Shown one piece after another: positions 18,426-27,683 of a stretch of DNA of 64,000 nucleotides. A program made the position numbers and the translations under genes. The notes beneath the pieces were generated by a model. The model made no database searches, was not told the origin of the DNA, and saw only the letters and a list, made by a program, of their open reading frames with translations. How positions within the stretch are numbered: position 1 is the first letter of the stretch; each line of letters starts with the position of its first letter. The stretch is taken from assembly GCA_019359215.1 (NCBI GenBank), contig JAHHHS010000026.1, positions 1 to 64,000 on the forward strand, given 5' to 3'. The DNA is from Nostoc indistinguendum CM1-VF10 (GTDB taxonomy: Bacteria > Cyanobacteriota > Cyanobacteriia > Cyanobacteriales > Nostocaceae).

Positions 18426-18938
18426 GGTAGAATGGAGATAAAATACAATTATTTTCTTTATTATGGCTTAAATTAAACACAAATTAGTCAAATATTTGAG
18501 GATTTTCAACTCGACAGTGATTTTACTTTTTTTATACATTTAGGCTCAAAAACAGAATATTATCAAATATTAAATATGGCTTCTTCTATTTCATGTATAA
18601 ACCTATGTTTTTATTAATTTAACTAATTAAATTTCACTTTCGTGTTAGTACAGGTGTTGATACCATAAAAGAAGATCGCAATACCTAATGATATAAAAAG
18701 GTAAAAAATGCGTGATATTAGTATAGGCTCCATCTACACAAAAGACTCACTATTTTAATTTGTTTCAGTGTGTATGGATAAAGATTAGGTTAATTTTGCA
18801 TAACTTGAAGGTATTCTGGAGGATGCCCGTTCAATTTGTCCTTTCGTTTCCTTCCAGAAGTTTTAAGACATAATGCACTCAAATTGCCAATTGGCTGAAT
18901 TACTTTACACAATCGACAACTCAAATCTTTATATTTAA
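18426..18938. other. AT-rich intergenic region, no gene seen
   Basis: Between the DUF4007 relic and the tRNA-Thr gene. It is strongly AT-rich, without a convincing frame on either strand. The promoter of the minus-strand block should lie near 18430-18500 but I cannot point to a clear box. Confidence 0.4.
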
Positions 18939-19010
18939 AGCCAGCAGCGGGATTTGAACTCGCGACCTTCCGATTACAAGTCGGATGCACTACCACTGTG
19001 CTATGCTGGC
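18939..19010 (-). tRNA. tRNA-Thr (UGU anticodon)
   Basis: Read on the minus strand, the acceptor GCCAGCA pairs with TGCTGGC. The D arm is AGCACAGTGGTAGTGCA, the anticodon loop CTTGTAA (anticodon TGT), and the T arm GCGAG-TTCAAAT-CCCGC (with one unpaired edge). It is 72 bases with no encoded CCA. It lies just outside the decayed phosphorothioation block, and tRNA genes often border such islands. Confidence 0.95.
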
Positions 19011-19358
19011 AATTTTTTGATTACTCTTAAGTAGCAACCACAATTTCTTATTGTACCATAATCGATTTATTTGTCTAGCTGTAATTGCTAAAAAATATTT
19101 CCCTATTCCTAAATTAGGCTAAAAGACGAGATATTTTGGCAATATCGCTGCTTTTGTGTGCCTATATGCTTGAGTTGGCGTTGCAATTGTAGTGATTGCG
19201 ATCGCTGATAAAGTTGATAAATTAATATGCATGGCAAAAGCTAACTAAAATTCTGGGCTTGGGCGCAAAAATATCTGGCGCAGTTCTAAAACTGTATTTT
19301 CCTAGCACAGCTGAATAAAGGGACAGAAATATATAATTATTTTTTACAGATTACAAGC
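19011..19358. other. Intergenic region upstream of argF
   Basis: Divergent spacer between tRNA-Thr (minus) and argF (plus). It contains one GCGATCGC site (19200). I see no second gene, no RNA element and no NtcA box that I would defend. Confidence 0.35.
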
Positions 19359-20279
19359 ATGGCAGCATTGCTCGGACGAGATTTATTAAGTCTAGCGGAC
19401 ATCAGTCCTACGGAACTTCAAGAACTTCTACAATTGGCAACTCAACTTAAATCACAACAGTTGAAGTTGCAGTGCAATAAAGTTTTGGGGTTGTTGTTCT
19501 CCAAAGCTTCAACTCGTACACGGGTAAGTTTTACTGTGGCGATGTACCAACTGGGTGGACAGGTAATCGATCTCAATCCTAATGTCACTCAAGTTAGTCG
19601 CGGGGAACCTTTACAGGATACGGCGCGCGTGTTGGACCGATATCTGGATATTTTGGCAATTCGCACTTTTGCACAGCAAGATTTAGAAACTTTTGCTCAC
19701 TATGCCAAGATTCCGGTAATTAATGCGCTTACCGATGCAGAACATCCTTGCCAGGTATTAGCGGATTTATTGACGGTTCAAGAAAGCTTTAACACCCTTA
19801 CTGGGTTAACTTTAACCTACGTGGGTGATGGAAATAATATGGCTAATTCTTTGATGTTGGGCTGTGCTTTGGTAGGAATGAATGTCAGAATTGCTACCCC
19901 TAGCGGATATGAGCCAGATTCTCAGATTGTAGAACAAGCAAGAGCGATCGCTAATAACAAAACGGAAGTCCTCGTCACTAATGATCCAGAATTAGCAGCT
20001 AAGGGTTCTGCTGTAGTTTACACTGATGTCTGGGCGAGTATGGGGCAAGAAGCAGAAGCAGACAACCGGATGCCAATTTTCCAGCCTTACCAAATTTCTG
20101 AACATCTATTAAGCCTTGCGGAACCAGAGGCAATTGTTTTACACTGCTTACCAGCCCATCGTGGTGAAGAAATTACCGAAGCTGTTATTGAAGGTTCTCA
20201 ATCACGAGTTTGGGAACAGGCAGAAAATCGTCTGCACGCTCAAAAAGCTTTACTTGCAAGTATCTTAGGGGCGGAATGA
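19359..20279 (+). CDS. argF: Ornithine carbamoyltransferase
   Basis: A 306-residue transcarbamylase that forms citrulline from ornithine and carbamoyl phosphate in arginine synthesis. SKASTRTRVSF is the carbamoyl-phosphate motif, HPCQVLADLLT the HPCQ motif, and LHCLPAHRGEEIT the ornithine loop with the active cysteine. YTDVWASMGQE is also typical. Length is normal. The stop is followed within 15 bases by a perfect 20-base palindrome that may end transcription. Confidence 0.96.
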   Translation: MAALLGRDLLSLADISPTELQELLQLATQLKSQQLKLQCNKVLGLLFSKASTRTRVSFTVAMYQLGGQVIDLNPNVTQVSRGEPLQDTARVLDRYLDILAIRTFAQQDLETFAHYAKIPVINALTDAEHPCQVLADLLTVQESFNTLTGLTLTYVGDGNNMANSLMLGCALVGMNVRIATPSGYEPDSQIVEQARAIANNKTEVLVTNDPELAAKGSAVVYTDVWASMGQEAEADNRMPIFQPYQISEHLLSLAEPEAIVLHCLPAHRGEEITEAVIEGSQSRVWEQAENRLHAQKALLASILGAE

Positions 20280-20290
20280 AAAGAGTTAGG

Positions 20291-20310
20291 AGACGCGATT
20301 AATCGCGTCT
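20291..20310. repeat. Perfect 20-base palindrome
   Basis: AGACGCGATTAATCGCGTCT is its own reverse complement and lies just after argF. Such elements built on GACGCGATTAATCGCGTC are common in Nostoc intergenic DNA and could act as terminators or as mobile palindromes; there is no T tract. Confidence 0.7.
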
Positions 20311-20465
20311 GTACAAAAGTTAAGAGTCAGAATGGCGAGTGTGCTGCTGGCTCTTAACTACTTAAAATTTGTAAAAATCAAGAATAAATTGGTAAAAGAA
20401 AAGAGAATATTCTAGCTTTTGACTTTCATATTTTTATTTTTCTCTTGTTATGGGGAGTTTTTTGT

Positions 20466-20479
20466 AGTACTAATGTTCT
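20466..20479. promoter_or_regulatory. LexA box upstream of lexA
   Basis: AGTACTAATGTTCT fits the cyanobacterial LexA consensus RGTACNNNDGTWCB at every position. It lies 31 bases before the ATG of lexA, where autoregulation is expected. The consensus is from published cyanobacterial work on Anabaena; the match was read by eye. Confidence 0.72.
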
Positions 20480-20510
20480 AGAGACATTTATAATTACTTC
20501 CCACAAATTT

Positions 20511-21116
20511 ATGGAACGTCTAACTGAAGCTCAACAAGAACTTTACGAATGGTTAGCAGAATACATCCGATCGCACCAGCATTCGCCTTCAATTAGGCAA
20601 ATGATGCAAGCGATGAACTTGAAGTCACCAGCACCAATTCAAAGCCGTTTAGAACATTTACGCACTAAAGGATATATAGAATGGACTGAAGGACAAGCGC
20701 GAACGATTCGGATTTTGCGTCCTGTAAAGCTAGGTGTACCAATTTTGGGCACAATCGCTGCTGGTGGTTTAATAGAACCGTTTACTGATGCTGTAGATCA
20801 TTTAGACTTTTCTAATTTCGATTTACCTCCCCAAACCTACGCTTTGCGGGTAGCTGGCGATAGCATGATTGAAGATTTAATTACTGATGGCGATGTGGTA
20901 TTCCTGCGTCCAGTAGCAGAACCAAATCATTTAAAAAATGGTACTATCGTCGCTGCCAGAGTGGATGGATTTGGTACAACATTAAAACGTTTTTATCGCC
21001 AAGGTGATCGCGTTACCCTCAAACCAGCAAATTCTAAGTACAATCCCATTGAAGTCAGTGCTATGCAAGTGCAGGTGCAAGGTTCTCTCATCGGTGTTTG
21101 GCGCGGTTACAACTGA
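20511..21116 (+). CDS. lexA: LexA repressor
   Basis: A 201-residue SOS repressor. The start MERLTEAQQELYEWLAEYIR is chosen over a longer upstream frame because the N-terminal winged-helix domain begins there and the LexA box lies just before it. The DNA-binding part contains SPSIRQMMQAMNLKS. The cleavage site is A84-G85 in GTIAAGG. The serine is S118 in VAGDSMIED and the lysine is K159 in TTLKRFY, so self-cleavage appears possible. In some cyanobacteria LexA has other roles such as redox and carbon control. It lies 78 bases ahead of the Dnd-type restriction helicase, on the same strand. Confidence 0.95.
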   Translation: MERLTEAQQELYEWLAEYIRSHQHSPSIRQMMQAMNLKSPAPIQSRLEHLRTKGYIEWTEGQARTIRILRPVKLGVPILGTIAAGGLIEPFTDAVDHLDFSNFDLPPQTYALRVAGDSMIEDLITDGDVVFLRPVAEPNHLKNGTIVAARVDGFGTTLKRFYRQGDRVTLKPANSKYNPIEVSAMQVQVQGSLIGVWRGYN

Positions 21117-21194
21117 GGAATGGGGAATGGGAAGTAGGGAGTGGGGATTGGGAAAGATAAGTACCAATGACCAATGACTAATGACTAAATTAAT

Positions 21195-22679
21195 ATGTAC
21201 CTGACGAAAAATCCAGTGCAGCAACTGCCCACTTTCCGGTTAAAATTACCATTTGCAAGGGAAAGTAAGGGCAGTTATTACACTCCGCAACCATTACCAG
21301 GATGCCCAAGAATGCCTCCGTCTCTGCAATTGCGGCAATATCAGCGACAAGCGATCGCTAGCTGGTTTACCAACAATGGCAGAGGGACGTTGAAAATGGC
21401 TACTGGTAGTGGTAAAACAATTACCGCACTAGCGATCGCTTGTGAACTCTACCAACAGATTAATTTACAAGTTCTGTTGGTAGTTTGTCCCTATCGCCAT
21501 CTCGTCACCCAATGGGCGCGGGAATGTGAAAAATTTAATTTGCAACCCATTTTAGCTTTTGAGAATTTACGCACTTGGCAAAGCCAACTTTCTACCCAAA
21601 TTTATAATCTGCGTTCTGGTTCTCAACGGTTTGTCACGGTGATTACTACAAACTCCACTTTAATTGGAGATGGGTTCCAGTCTCAACTCAAATATTTTCC
21701 TGCCAAAACTTTAATTATTGGGGATGAAGCGCATAATTTAGGCGCACCCAAGCTAGAAGAAAGTTTGCCGCGCAGTGTTGGGTTGAGAGTGGCTTTATCT
21801 GCCACACCGGAGAGGTATTTTGATGATTTTGGTACACAATCTTTATTTGATTATTTTGGCCCAGTTCTCCAGCCAGAGTTTACTTTGAGGGATGCGATCG
21901 CTCAAGGTGCTTTAGTACATTATCTGTATTATCCGGTGTTGGTGGAATTAACTGAAGCAGAAAGTATTGCCTATTTAAAGTTAACTAAAAGAATTGGGCG
22001 ATCGCTACTTTACCGAGATAGAGAAAATGGACAAGCCGGAAGTTTTGAAGACAATGAAGATTTAAAGCCTTTATTGATGCAAAGAGCAAGATTAATTGGT
22101 GCGGCGGAAAATAAATTAAATGCTTTACGGGATTTAATGGCAACTCGCCGCGAAACTACTCATACACTTTTTTATTGTAGTGATGGTTCCCAAGATGCAG
22201 GACAACGTTCATCTCTACGCCAACTTAAAGCTGTTGTTAAAATTCTTGGAGTGGATTTGGGGTACAAGGTAAGCACCTATACAGCCCAAACAACTTTACA
22301 AGAAAGAGAAATTTTACGGCATCAATTTGAAAGTGGAGAGTTGCAAGGTTTAGTGGCAATTCGCTGTTTAGATGAAGGTGTTGATATTCCAGCAATTCAA
22401 ACTGCGGTGATTTTATCAAGTTCTGGTAATCCTCGCCAATTTATCCAGCGACGGGGGCGAGTTTTACGTCCTCATCCTGCTAAAGAACGTGCAACGATAT
22501 TTGACATGATTGTTTTGCCACCAGATTTAGATAGAGAAACGATAGAAGTTGAACGTAATCTATTAAAAAAGGAATTGCGTCGCTTTGTGGAGTTTGCTGA
22601 TTTGGCTGATAACGCTGGTGAAGCAAGAATGAAGTTACTTGATTTACAAAAACGATATGGTTTATTAGATATTTCATAA
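21195..22679 (+). CDS. DEAD/DEAH helicase, Dnd phosphorothioation system restriction type
   Basis: A 494-residue superfamily 2 helicase. Motif I is MATGSGKTITALAIACEL, motif II IIGDEAHNLG, motif III LSATPERYFDD, and motif VI QFIQRRGRVLRPHP. The N-terminus SLQLRQYQRQAIASWF and the C-terminus EFADLADNAGEARMKLLDLQ closely resemble the TIGR04095 family, the putative restriction enzyme of Dnd phosphorothioation loci, which would cut DNA that lacks the sulfur mark. This is by recall of the family, not a search. It looks intact. It precedes a small gene and the DndD-like gene, from which it is separated by an intergenic region with an inverted repeat. Confidence 0.85.
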   Translation: MYLTKNPVQQLPTFRLKLPFARESKGSYYTPQPLPGCPRMPPSLQLRQYQRQAIASWFTNNGRGTLKMATGSGKTITALAIACELYQQINLQVLLVVCPYRHLVTQWARECEKFNLQPILAFENLRTWQSQLSTQIYNLRSGSQRFVTVITTNSTLIGDGFQSQLKYFPAKTLIIGDEAHNLGAPKLEESLPRSVGLRVALSATPERYFDDFGTQSLFDYFGPVLQPEFTLRDAIAQGALVHYLYYPVLVELTEAESIAYLKLTKRIGRSLLYRDRENGQAGSFEDNEDLKPLLMQRARLIGAAENKLNALRDLMATRRETTHTLFYCSDGSQDAGQRSSLRQLKAVVKILGVDLGYKVSTYTAQTTLQEREILRHQFESGELQGLVAIRCLDEGVDIPAIQTAVILSSSGNPRQFIQRRGRVLRPHPAKERATIFDMIVLPPDLDRETIEVERNLLKKELRRFVEFADLADNAGEARMKLLDLQKRYGLLDIS

Positions 22680-22765
22680 TGAACTATATAGTTGTATTTT
22701 TTTGTAAAAATTTTCAAGTTTTGAAAAAACAAGCATTAAGTATGAAATAATAAAATTATGAATTA

Positions 22766-22820
22766 GATCATAATGGAATATAACTGGCTTTAAAAATTTT
22801 ACTTACATCCCATTATGATC
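22766..22820. promoter_or_regulatory. Inverted repeat before the DndD-like operon
   Basis: GATCATAATGG (22766-22776) and CCATTATGATC (22810-22820) form a perfect 11-base inverted repeat with a 33-base spacer. It sits in the 22680-23002 gap between the helicase and the small gene ahead of DndD. It could be an operator bound by a dimeric repressor or a stem; the gap holds no gene. Confidence 0.4.
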
Positions 22821-23002
22821 CAAATTGTTAATATTAATAATAACAGAATATAATTCAATAATAAAGTCTTTTTTCCAAGAAAAGTATAAATTTAAAAAAT
22901 AGTTTTTACAAAATTAAAGATAACGCTAACAGTGGCTTTACGGTGGTAAATACAGCACTAGACAAAGTTAAAATATGGAAAATCTATATTTCCAAACCGA
23001 AG

Positions 23003-23176
23003 ATGTCACAAGGTGCAAATATCGATGATGTGCAAGAGCCAATAACCAGCGCTCCGCCTGAAATACGGCAACTTATTGAGCGCGTATGGAAACTGGAAAA
23101 AGGCAGGCTAGATAAGAAGAGTAATGGCCCTATTAATGAGGATATTTTGAAAATTATTAAGGAAGAGGTGCGATGA
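23003..23176 (+). CDS. Small protein preceding DndD-like ATPase
   Basis: From the ATG at 23003 the protein has 57 residues (MSQGANIDDVQEPITSAPPE, then IRQLIERVWKLEKGRLDKKS and NEDILKIIKEEVR). A GTG start 60 bases upstream would give 77 residues. It is helical and charged. Its stop overlaps the DndD start by four bases (ATGA), so the two are translationally coupled. It is not DndE by sequence. A role as a DndD partner is inferred from the overlap only. Confidence 0.62.
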   Translation: MSQGANIDDVQEPITSAPPEIRQLIERVWKLEKGRLDKKSNGPINEDILKIIKEEVR

Positions 23177-25137
23177 AGCTGACTTCAATTAAGCTATACA
23201 ACTTTCGCTCCTTTTATGGTACGACACCAGAGATGCACCTGGCTAGTGGAGATGTTCAGAACACAACCATTATTCATGGTAATAATGGCTCTGGAAAAAC
23301 CAGTTTACTAAATGCCTTTACTTGGGTATTATATGAAAAATTTAGTGCCGCGTTTGCATCGATAGAGCAGTTGGTAAATAAGCGTGCGATCGCAGAAGCT
23401 CAAAAAGGTCAAGCTGTAGAATGTTGGGTAGAGATTGGCTGGGAACATGAAGGTAAACGCTATCGAGTTAAACGCGCCTGTCGGTCTTATAAAAACGAAG
23501 GTGATTTTGACACTGGCAAAACTCAATTAACCATGTGGGTTGGTGCGGATGATGGCAAATGGAATATACAAATTCAGCAACCAGACGATATAATTAATCA
23601 AATTTTACCCGCTACTTTACATCAATATTTTTTCTTTGACGGCGAACGAATTGAAGAAATAGTCCGTTCTGATAAAAAAGCTGAAATTGCCGAAGCTACA
23701 AAAATTTTCTTGGGTGTGGAAGTAATCAACCGTTCCATCAGACATTTGGGAGATGCTAAAAAAACTCTAGAAAATGAGTTGAAAGCTATTGGTGATTCTG
23801 AAATTAAACAACTGTTACGACAGCAAGAAAAGATAGAACGAGAGCGTGAACGCATTACCAAACGGCAAACTGAAATTAAAGAAGAATTAGAATATCAACA
23901 AACTTTTAAAAAAGAGACAAGTAATCGTTTACGAGAACTGAGCGCTGCTAAAGAATTGCAAGAAAGATGGCAAGATTTAGAAACACAGAAGACGGCGAAT
24001 CAAGAAGAATATAAAAAAACGAAGCAAGCACTGAAAAAAGTTATCTCCGCACGGGGTTACACAGTTTTACTATCAGAAGCTACATCCCAGTTTCGAGGAA
24101 TTATCCATGATTTGAAGCAGCGCGGCGAATTAACATCAGGAATTTCACGAGAATTTGTGAATGATTTACTCACTTCTCAGCGCTGTATTTATGGCGCAGA
24201 ATTACACGAGGGTAATCATTCTCATACTCATGTAAGTAGGTGGTTAAATAAAGCAGGTTCCTCGGCGGTAGAAGAAACTGCAATTCGTATGAGCGCACAA
24301 GTAGATGAAATTGATAAGCAAGCAATAGAATTTTGGGAAGAAGTTGATAGAGAACAAGCTAGGATTAATCAGTTAAGGCAAAGCATATCTCAAATTGAAG
24401 GCGATTTAGATAATATTCAAGAACGGTTGCGAAAAGATGCTAATGAAGAAATTAGTAGTTTGCAAAAACGTTTAGATGAAATTGAAAGTAAAATTGATGA
24501 ATTGAATCGAGAGCAGGGTGCAAATCAGCAGCAAATTGCTCAACTGACAATTGAAATTGAAGGTTTAAATAAACAAATTGCCAAACAAAAACTGAATGAA
24601 GACAAGCAAACTTTAGCACAGCGACGAATTAACGCCACTCAAGATGCAATCGAACGGTTAACGGAAGTTAAAAATCGTCAAGAGCAACAATTTCGCCTAC
24701 AACTAGAAAAACGAGTCCAAGAGATATTTACTGAGATTTCTGTTACTCCATATATTCCTAAAATTAGCGATAAATATGAATTGACATTAGTAGAAAATAC
24801 TACAGGTATAGAAGCACCAGTTGCAGCTTCCACCGGTGAGAATCAAATTCTCAGTTTATCCTTTATAGCTAGCATCATTGACAAAGTACGGGAATGGAGT
24901 GAAAAGCGGAAAATAATGATGATTCCCGATAGTAGCACTTTCCCAATTGTTATGGATTCACCCTTCGGTAGTTTGGATGAGAATTCACGGCGACACATTG
25001 CGAAAACAATTCCCCAATTAGCGAATCAGTTGATAGTTTTAGTTACTAAAACTCAGTGGCGGGGTGAAGTTGAAGCAGAAATGACAGAATACTTTTCAGA
25101 AATATTACGAACAACAAGAACTCAAAACTTATATTGA
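23173..25137 (+). CDS. dndD: DndD-like SMC-type ATPase, C-terminus truncated or altered
   Basis: A 654-residue SMC-like ATPase. Walker A is HGNNGSGKTSLLNAFTW (about residues 35-51), YFFFDGERIEEI is the DndD-like motif, and long coiled coils follow (about 180-290 and 370-500). A signature-like ASTGENQILSLSFIASI and Walker B FPIVMDSPFGSLDENSRRH lie near the end. In the central region a C-x-C-G-type pair, expected in relatives, reads CIYG (C338, Y340). The C-terminus RTTRTQNLY differs from other members, which continue further, so the end may have been replaced by a deletion into the following gene. DndD supplies ATP-driven DNA processing in Dnd phosphorothioation. Confidence 0.8.
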   Translation: MKLTSIKLYNFRSFYGTTPEMHLASGDVQNTTIIHGNNGSGKTSLLNAFTWVLYEKFSAAFASIEQLVNKRAIAEAQKGQAVECWVEIGWEHEGKRYRVKRACRSYKNEGDFDTGKTQLTMWVGADDGKWNIQIQQPDDIINQILPATLHQYFFFDGERIEEIVRSDKKAEIAEATKIFLGVEVINRSIRHLGDAKKTLENELKAIGDSEIKQLLRQQEKIERERERITKRQTEIKEELEYQQTFKKETSNRLRELSAAKELQERWQDLETQKTANQEEYKKTKQALKKVISARGYTVLLSEATSQFRGIIHDLKQRGELTSGISREFVNDLLTSQRCIYGAELHEGNHSHTHVSRWLNKAGSSAVEETAIRMSAQVDEIDKQAIEFWEEVDREQARINQLRQSISQIEGDLDNIQERLRKDANEEISSLQKRLDEIESKIDELNREQGANQQQIAQLTIEIEGLNKQIAKQKLNEDKQTLAQRRINATQDAIERLTEVKNRQEQQFRLQLEKRVQEIFTEISVTPYIPKISDKYELTLVENTTGIEAPVAASTGENQILSLSFIASIIDKVREWSEKRKIMMIPDSSTFPIVMDSPFGSLDENSRRHIAKTIPQLANQLIVLVTKTQWRGEVEAEMTEYFSEILRTTRTQNLY

Positions 25138-26134
25138 TGAAGTCCTAAATGTAGATGCAGTACCGATCGCACTAGGCGTTTACTTTGTTTTTCGAGACGA
25201 AGCGGAAAAAGAAAGTTATAAAGCTATCCGCTTCTTTTCTGCGACTTCTACACCGCGAGTCCGCATCCCCACAAAGCGGTTTGAAGATTATCAAGAACAG
25301 CTGCAACCATTAATGGCTTTCTTTACCAAACGCGGTAGATTACCTGTGAAAGGCGAATTGGAAAATGAACAGGAATTACTCAGCGAATTTGGGAACTTTC
25401 GCCGCGCCTTCGGTGTAGTTTTGCAAGCTACTGATGAGGCTGAATGGGATGCGATCGCTTACCGTCGTTCTCTCGATATCCAAGTTTATCTTGCCCTCAC
25501 TCACTTTGATAAACGTCCTGCATGGCAAAAGCTAGCCCCAGAAATGCGTCACGATATCAAAGCCTTTTTTAGTAGCTATGAGGAAGCTTGTCAAGTAGCC
25601 GACCAAAAGCTTTTCAGCTTAGGTAAACCTGGGGTGATTCAGACTGCGTGCGAAATAAGCAAAATTGGTAAACACACGCGCGGTGCGCTTTACATCCATG
25701 TTTCCGCACTAGCAGCACTTGATCCCATACTACGAATTTGTGAAGGTTGCGCTAGCCGTACCATTGGGCGTGTCGATGAAGCCACGTTGATCAAATATCA
25801 CACTGATAAGCCGCAAATATCCTATCTGTCTTACCCGGAATTCGATACCGATCCCCACCCGGCGTTAAAAGCCAGCATAGGTATTGATTTAAAAACCCTA
25901 GTGGTCACTCACCGAGACTATGCAACTAGGGAGAACCCGCCAATTTTGCACCGCAAGGAAACATTTGTTACCAACAACTACCCTGGTTACGAAGAATTTG
26001 CTAAACTCACCCAACAAGAACAGGAATTAGGGCTGCTTAAGCAAAAAAGCGACATTGGTACGCGTGAAGGTTGGGAAAAATGCCTTGCTGCACACAGAGT
26101 AGAAATCAAGGGGCATCAGGTTTATCCAATTTAA
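25085..26134 (+). pseudogene. C-terminal half of Dnd-associated putative methyltransferase
   Basis: The frame is open from 25085 (after TGA at 25082) and reads QELKTYIDEVLNVDAVPIAL, then RFFSATSTPRVRIPTKRFED, KHTRGALYIHVSALAALDPI and NPPILHRKETFVTNNYPGYE, ending GHQVYPI. This matches the C-terminal half of the DNA phosphorothioation-associated putative methyltransferase family (TIGR04096) as I remember it. The N-terminal methyltransferase domain is absent: the frame begins inside dndD, with no start codon until the ATG at 25313. It overlaps the dndD 3' end by 53 bases in another frame. A deletion joining the two genes is the simplest explanation. A short product from 25313 (273 residues) is possible. 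Confidence 0.68.
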
Positions 26135-26390
26135 GAAACTTAAGAAAACGCTGACGCTATAAGGTTATCCTGAATTTGTATTTAACCCAAGTAAATCTTG
26201 GTAGTTTGCCATGTTTGCGGGAAATCACACAGCAGCTATGACGAGTTTCAATGCCCGATCGGGATTATATAGGGAACTGCTGCCACTCTGATAATTCAAA
26301 CCTTTATAGGCACTAGTTAGATGATATACTTTTGCATTTCCTCGTTGTATTTTATTGATATTTCCTCAAAAGAGGCAAAAATTTGAAACT

Positions 26391-27683
26391 ATGAGGAAAA
26401 TTAAATCGCTACTGGGAGTTTTCGGTAGTCGCAAGATGGCGGCTTTATTATTTTTAGGTTTCTCATCGGGTTTACCATTATTGTTAATCGGTCATACGCT
26501 AAAGGCTTGGATGACCGAGGAGAAGGTAGATTTAGCCGCTATTGGTTGGTTTAGCCTTGCTAGTTTGCCTTATTCCTTGAAGTTTTTGTGGGCACCCTTG
26601 GTGGACAGGTTCACTTTGCCAGTTTTGGGGCGACGACGGGGTTGGTTAATTTTGACGCAGATTGCTTTGATCGTAGCGATCGCATTCATAGCTTTTCAAC
26701 AACCCAAACAAGCATTACAGTTACTAGCCATCAACGCCATAGTCATTGCTTTTATCAGTGCAACTCAAGATATCGCTGCTGATGCCTACCGTACCGACGT
26801 TTTAGAAAAACTAGAAATGGGGGCTGGTGCAGCAGTTTTTATCTTAGGTTATCGAATTGCCCTGTTAGTCGCAGGTGCTTTAGCCTTGATACTTGCTGAC
26901 AAACTGCCTTGGTCATCGGTTTACTTGTTTATGGCAGGGACGATGGTAATAGGTATTTTTGCCACGTTGTTTGCACCAGAACCCAAGGAAATTAGCCCTC
27001 CAGCTTCTCTCGCTGATGCTGTAATCTTGCCCTTCCGAGAATTTTTTCAGCGTCAAGGGATTATCAAAGCTATTCTAATGCTTGCATTCATTACCCTATA
27101 TAAGCTAGGTGATGCTTTGTTGAGTAATATGACCACGCCTTTTTTGCTGCAAACGGGTTTTACCAAAACCGATATTGGGGCAATTCAAGTGGGGATGGGG
27201 TTAATTGCTACGATTGTCGGCGCTTTAGCAGGTGGTTCAATTTTGAGTGCTATTGGCATCAATCGATCACTTTGGGTTTTTGGTATTCTACAAGCAGTAA
27301 GTAATTTAGCTTACTTTTTTCTAGCGTACATCGGTCAAAACTACCAAGCTATGGTACTTGCCATCAACGTAGAACAATTTTGTGGTGGATTGGGGACAGC
27401 AGCCTTTGTTGCCTTTTTGATGAGTCTTTGTAACCAGCGGTTTTCCGCAACCCAATATGCTTTGTTATCTAGCTTAATGGCTGTCAGCCGCGATATTCTG
27501 GCGGCCCCTGGAGGCGCGATCGCACAAAGCACAGGTTGGCCTATATTTTTCTTAATTACCATCGCCGCCGCTGTACCAGGACTACTCCTATTACCAGTAT
27601 TTGCCCCCTGGAACCCTCAGCCAGTGGCAGTATCCAGACCAGGACTTGAGGACGAAGAAGAGGATATATGGGGAATCAAGTAG
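26391..27683 (+). CDS. AmpG-like MFS permease
   Basis: About 430 residues with 12 hydrophobic segments. LFLGFSSGLPLLLIGHTLKAWM, FSLASLPYSLKFLWAPLVDR and RRRGWLILTQIALIVAI are close to the AmpG muropeptide permease family, and ATQDIAADAYRTDVL is the AmpG motif. AmpG imports anhydro-muropeptides for cell-wall recycling. Start ATG at 26391 (MRKIKSLLGVF) is used; a TTG at 26355 adds 12 residues. An AGAGG lies about 12 bases upstream. The last 16 bases overlap the next gene. Confidence 0.85.
   Translation: MRKIKSLLGVFGSRKMAALLFLGFSSGLPLLLIGHTLKAWMTEEKVDLAAIGWFSLASLPYSLKFLWAPLVDRFTLPVLGRRRGWLILTQIALIVAIAFIAFQQPKQALQLLAINAIVIAFISATQDIAADAYRTDVLEKLEMGAGAAVFILGYRIALLVAGALALILADKLPWSSVYLFMAGTMVIGIFATLFAPEPKEISPPASLADAVILPFREFFQRQGIIKAILMLAFITLYKLGDALLSNMTTPFLLQTGFTKTDIGAIQVGMGLIATIVGALAGGSILSAIGINRSLWVFGILQAVSNLAYFFLAYIGQNYQAMVLAINVEQFCGGLGTAAFVAFLMSLCNQRFSATQYALLSSLMAVSRDILAAPGGAIAQSTGWPIFFLITIAAAVPGLLLLPVFAPWNPQPVAVSRPGLEDEEEDIWGIK

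Noticed and set aside
18790..18996. Frame on the minus strand overlapping tRNA-Thr
   Set aside because: The end of the frame is the tRNA itself and the rest is unlike a protein.
26245..26285. GTTTCAATGCCCGATCGGGATT-like segment resembling a CRISPR repeat
   Set aside because: Only one copy with no spacer array around it. Short GTTTCAAT-type stretches are common in this genome.
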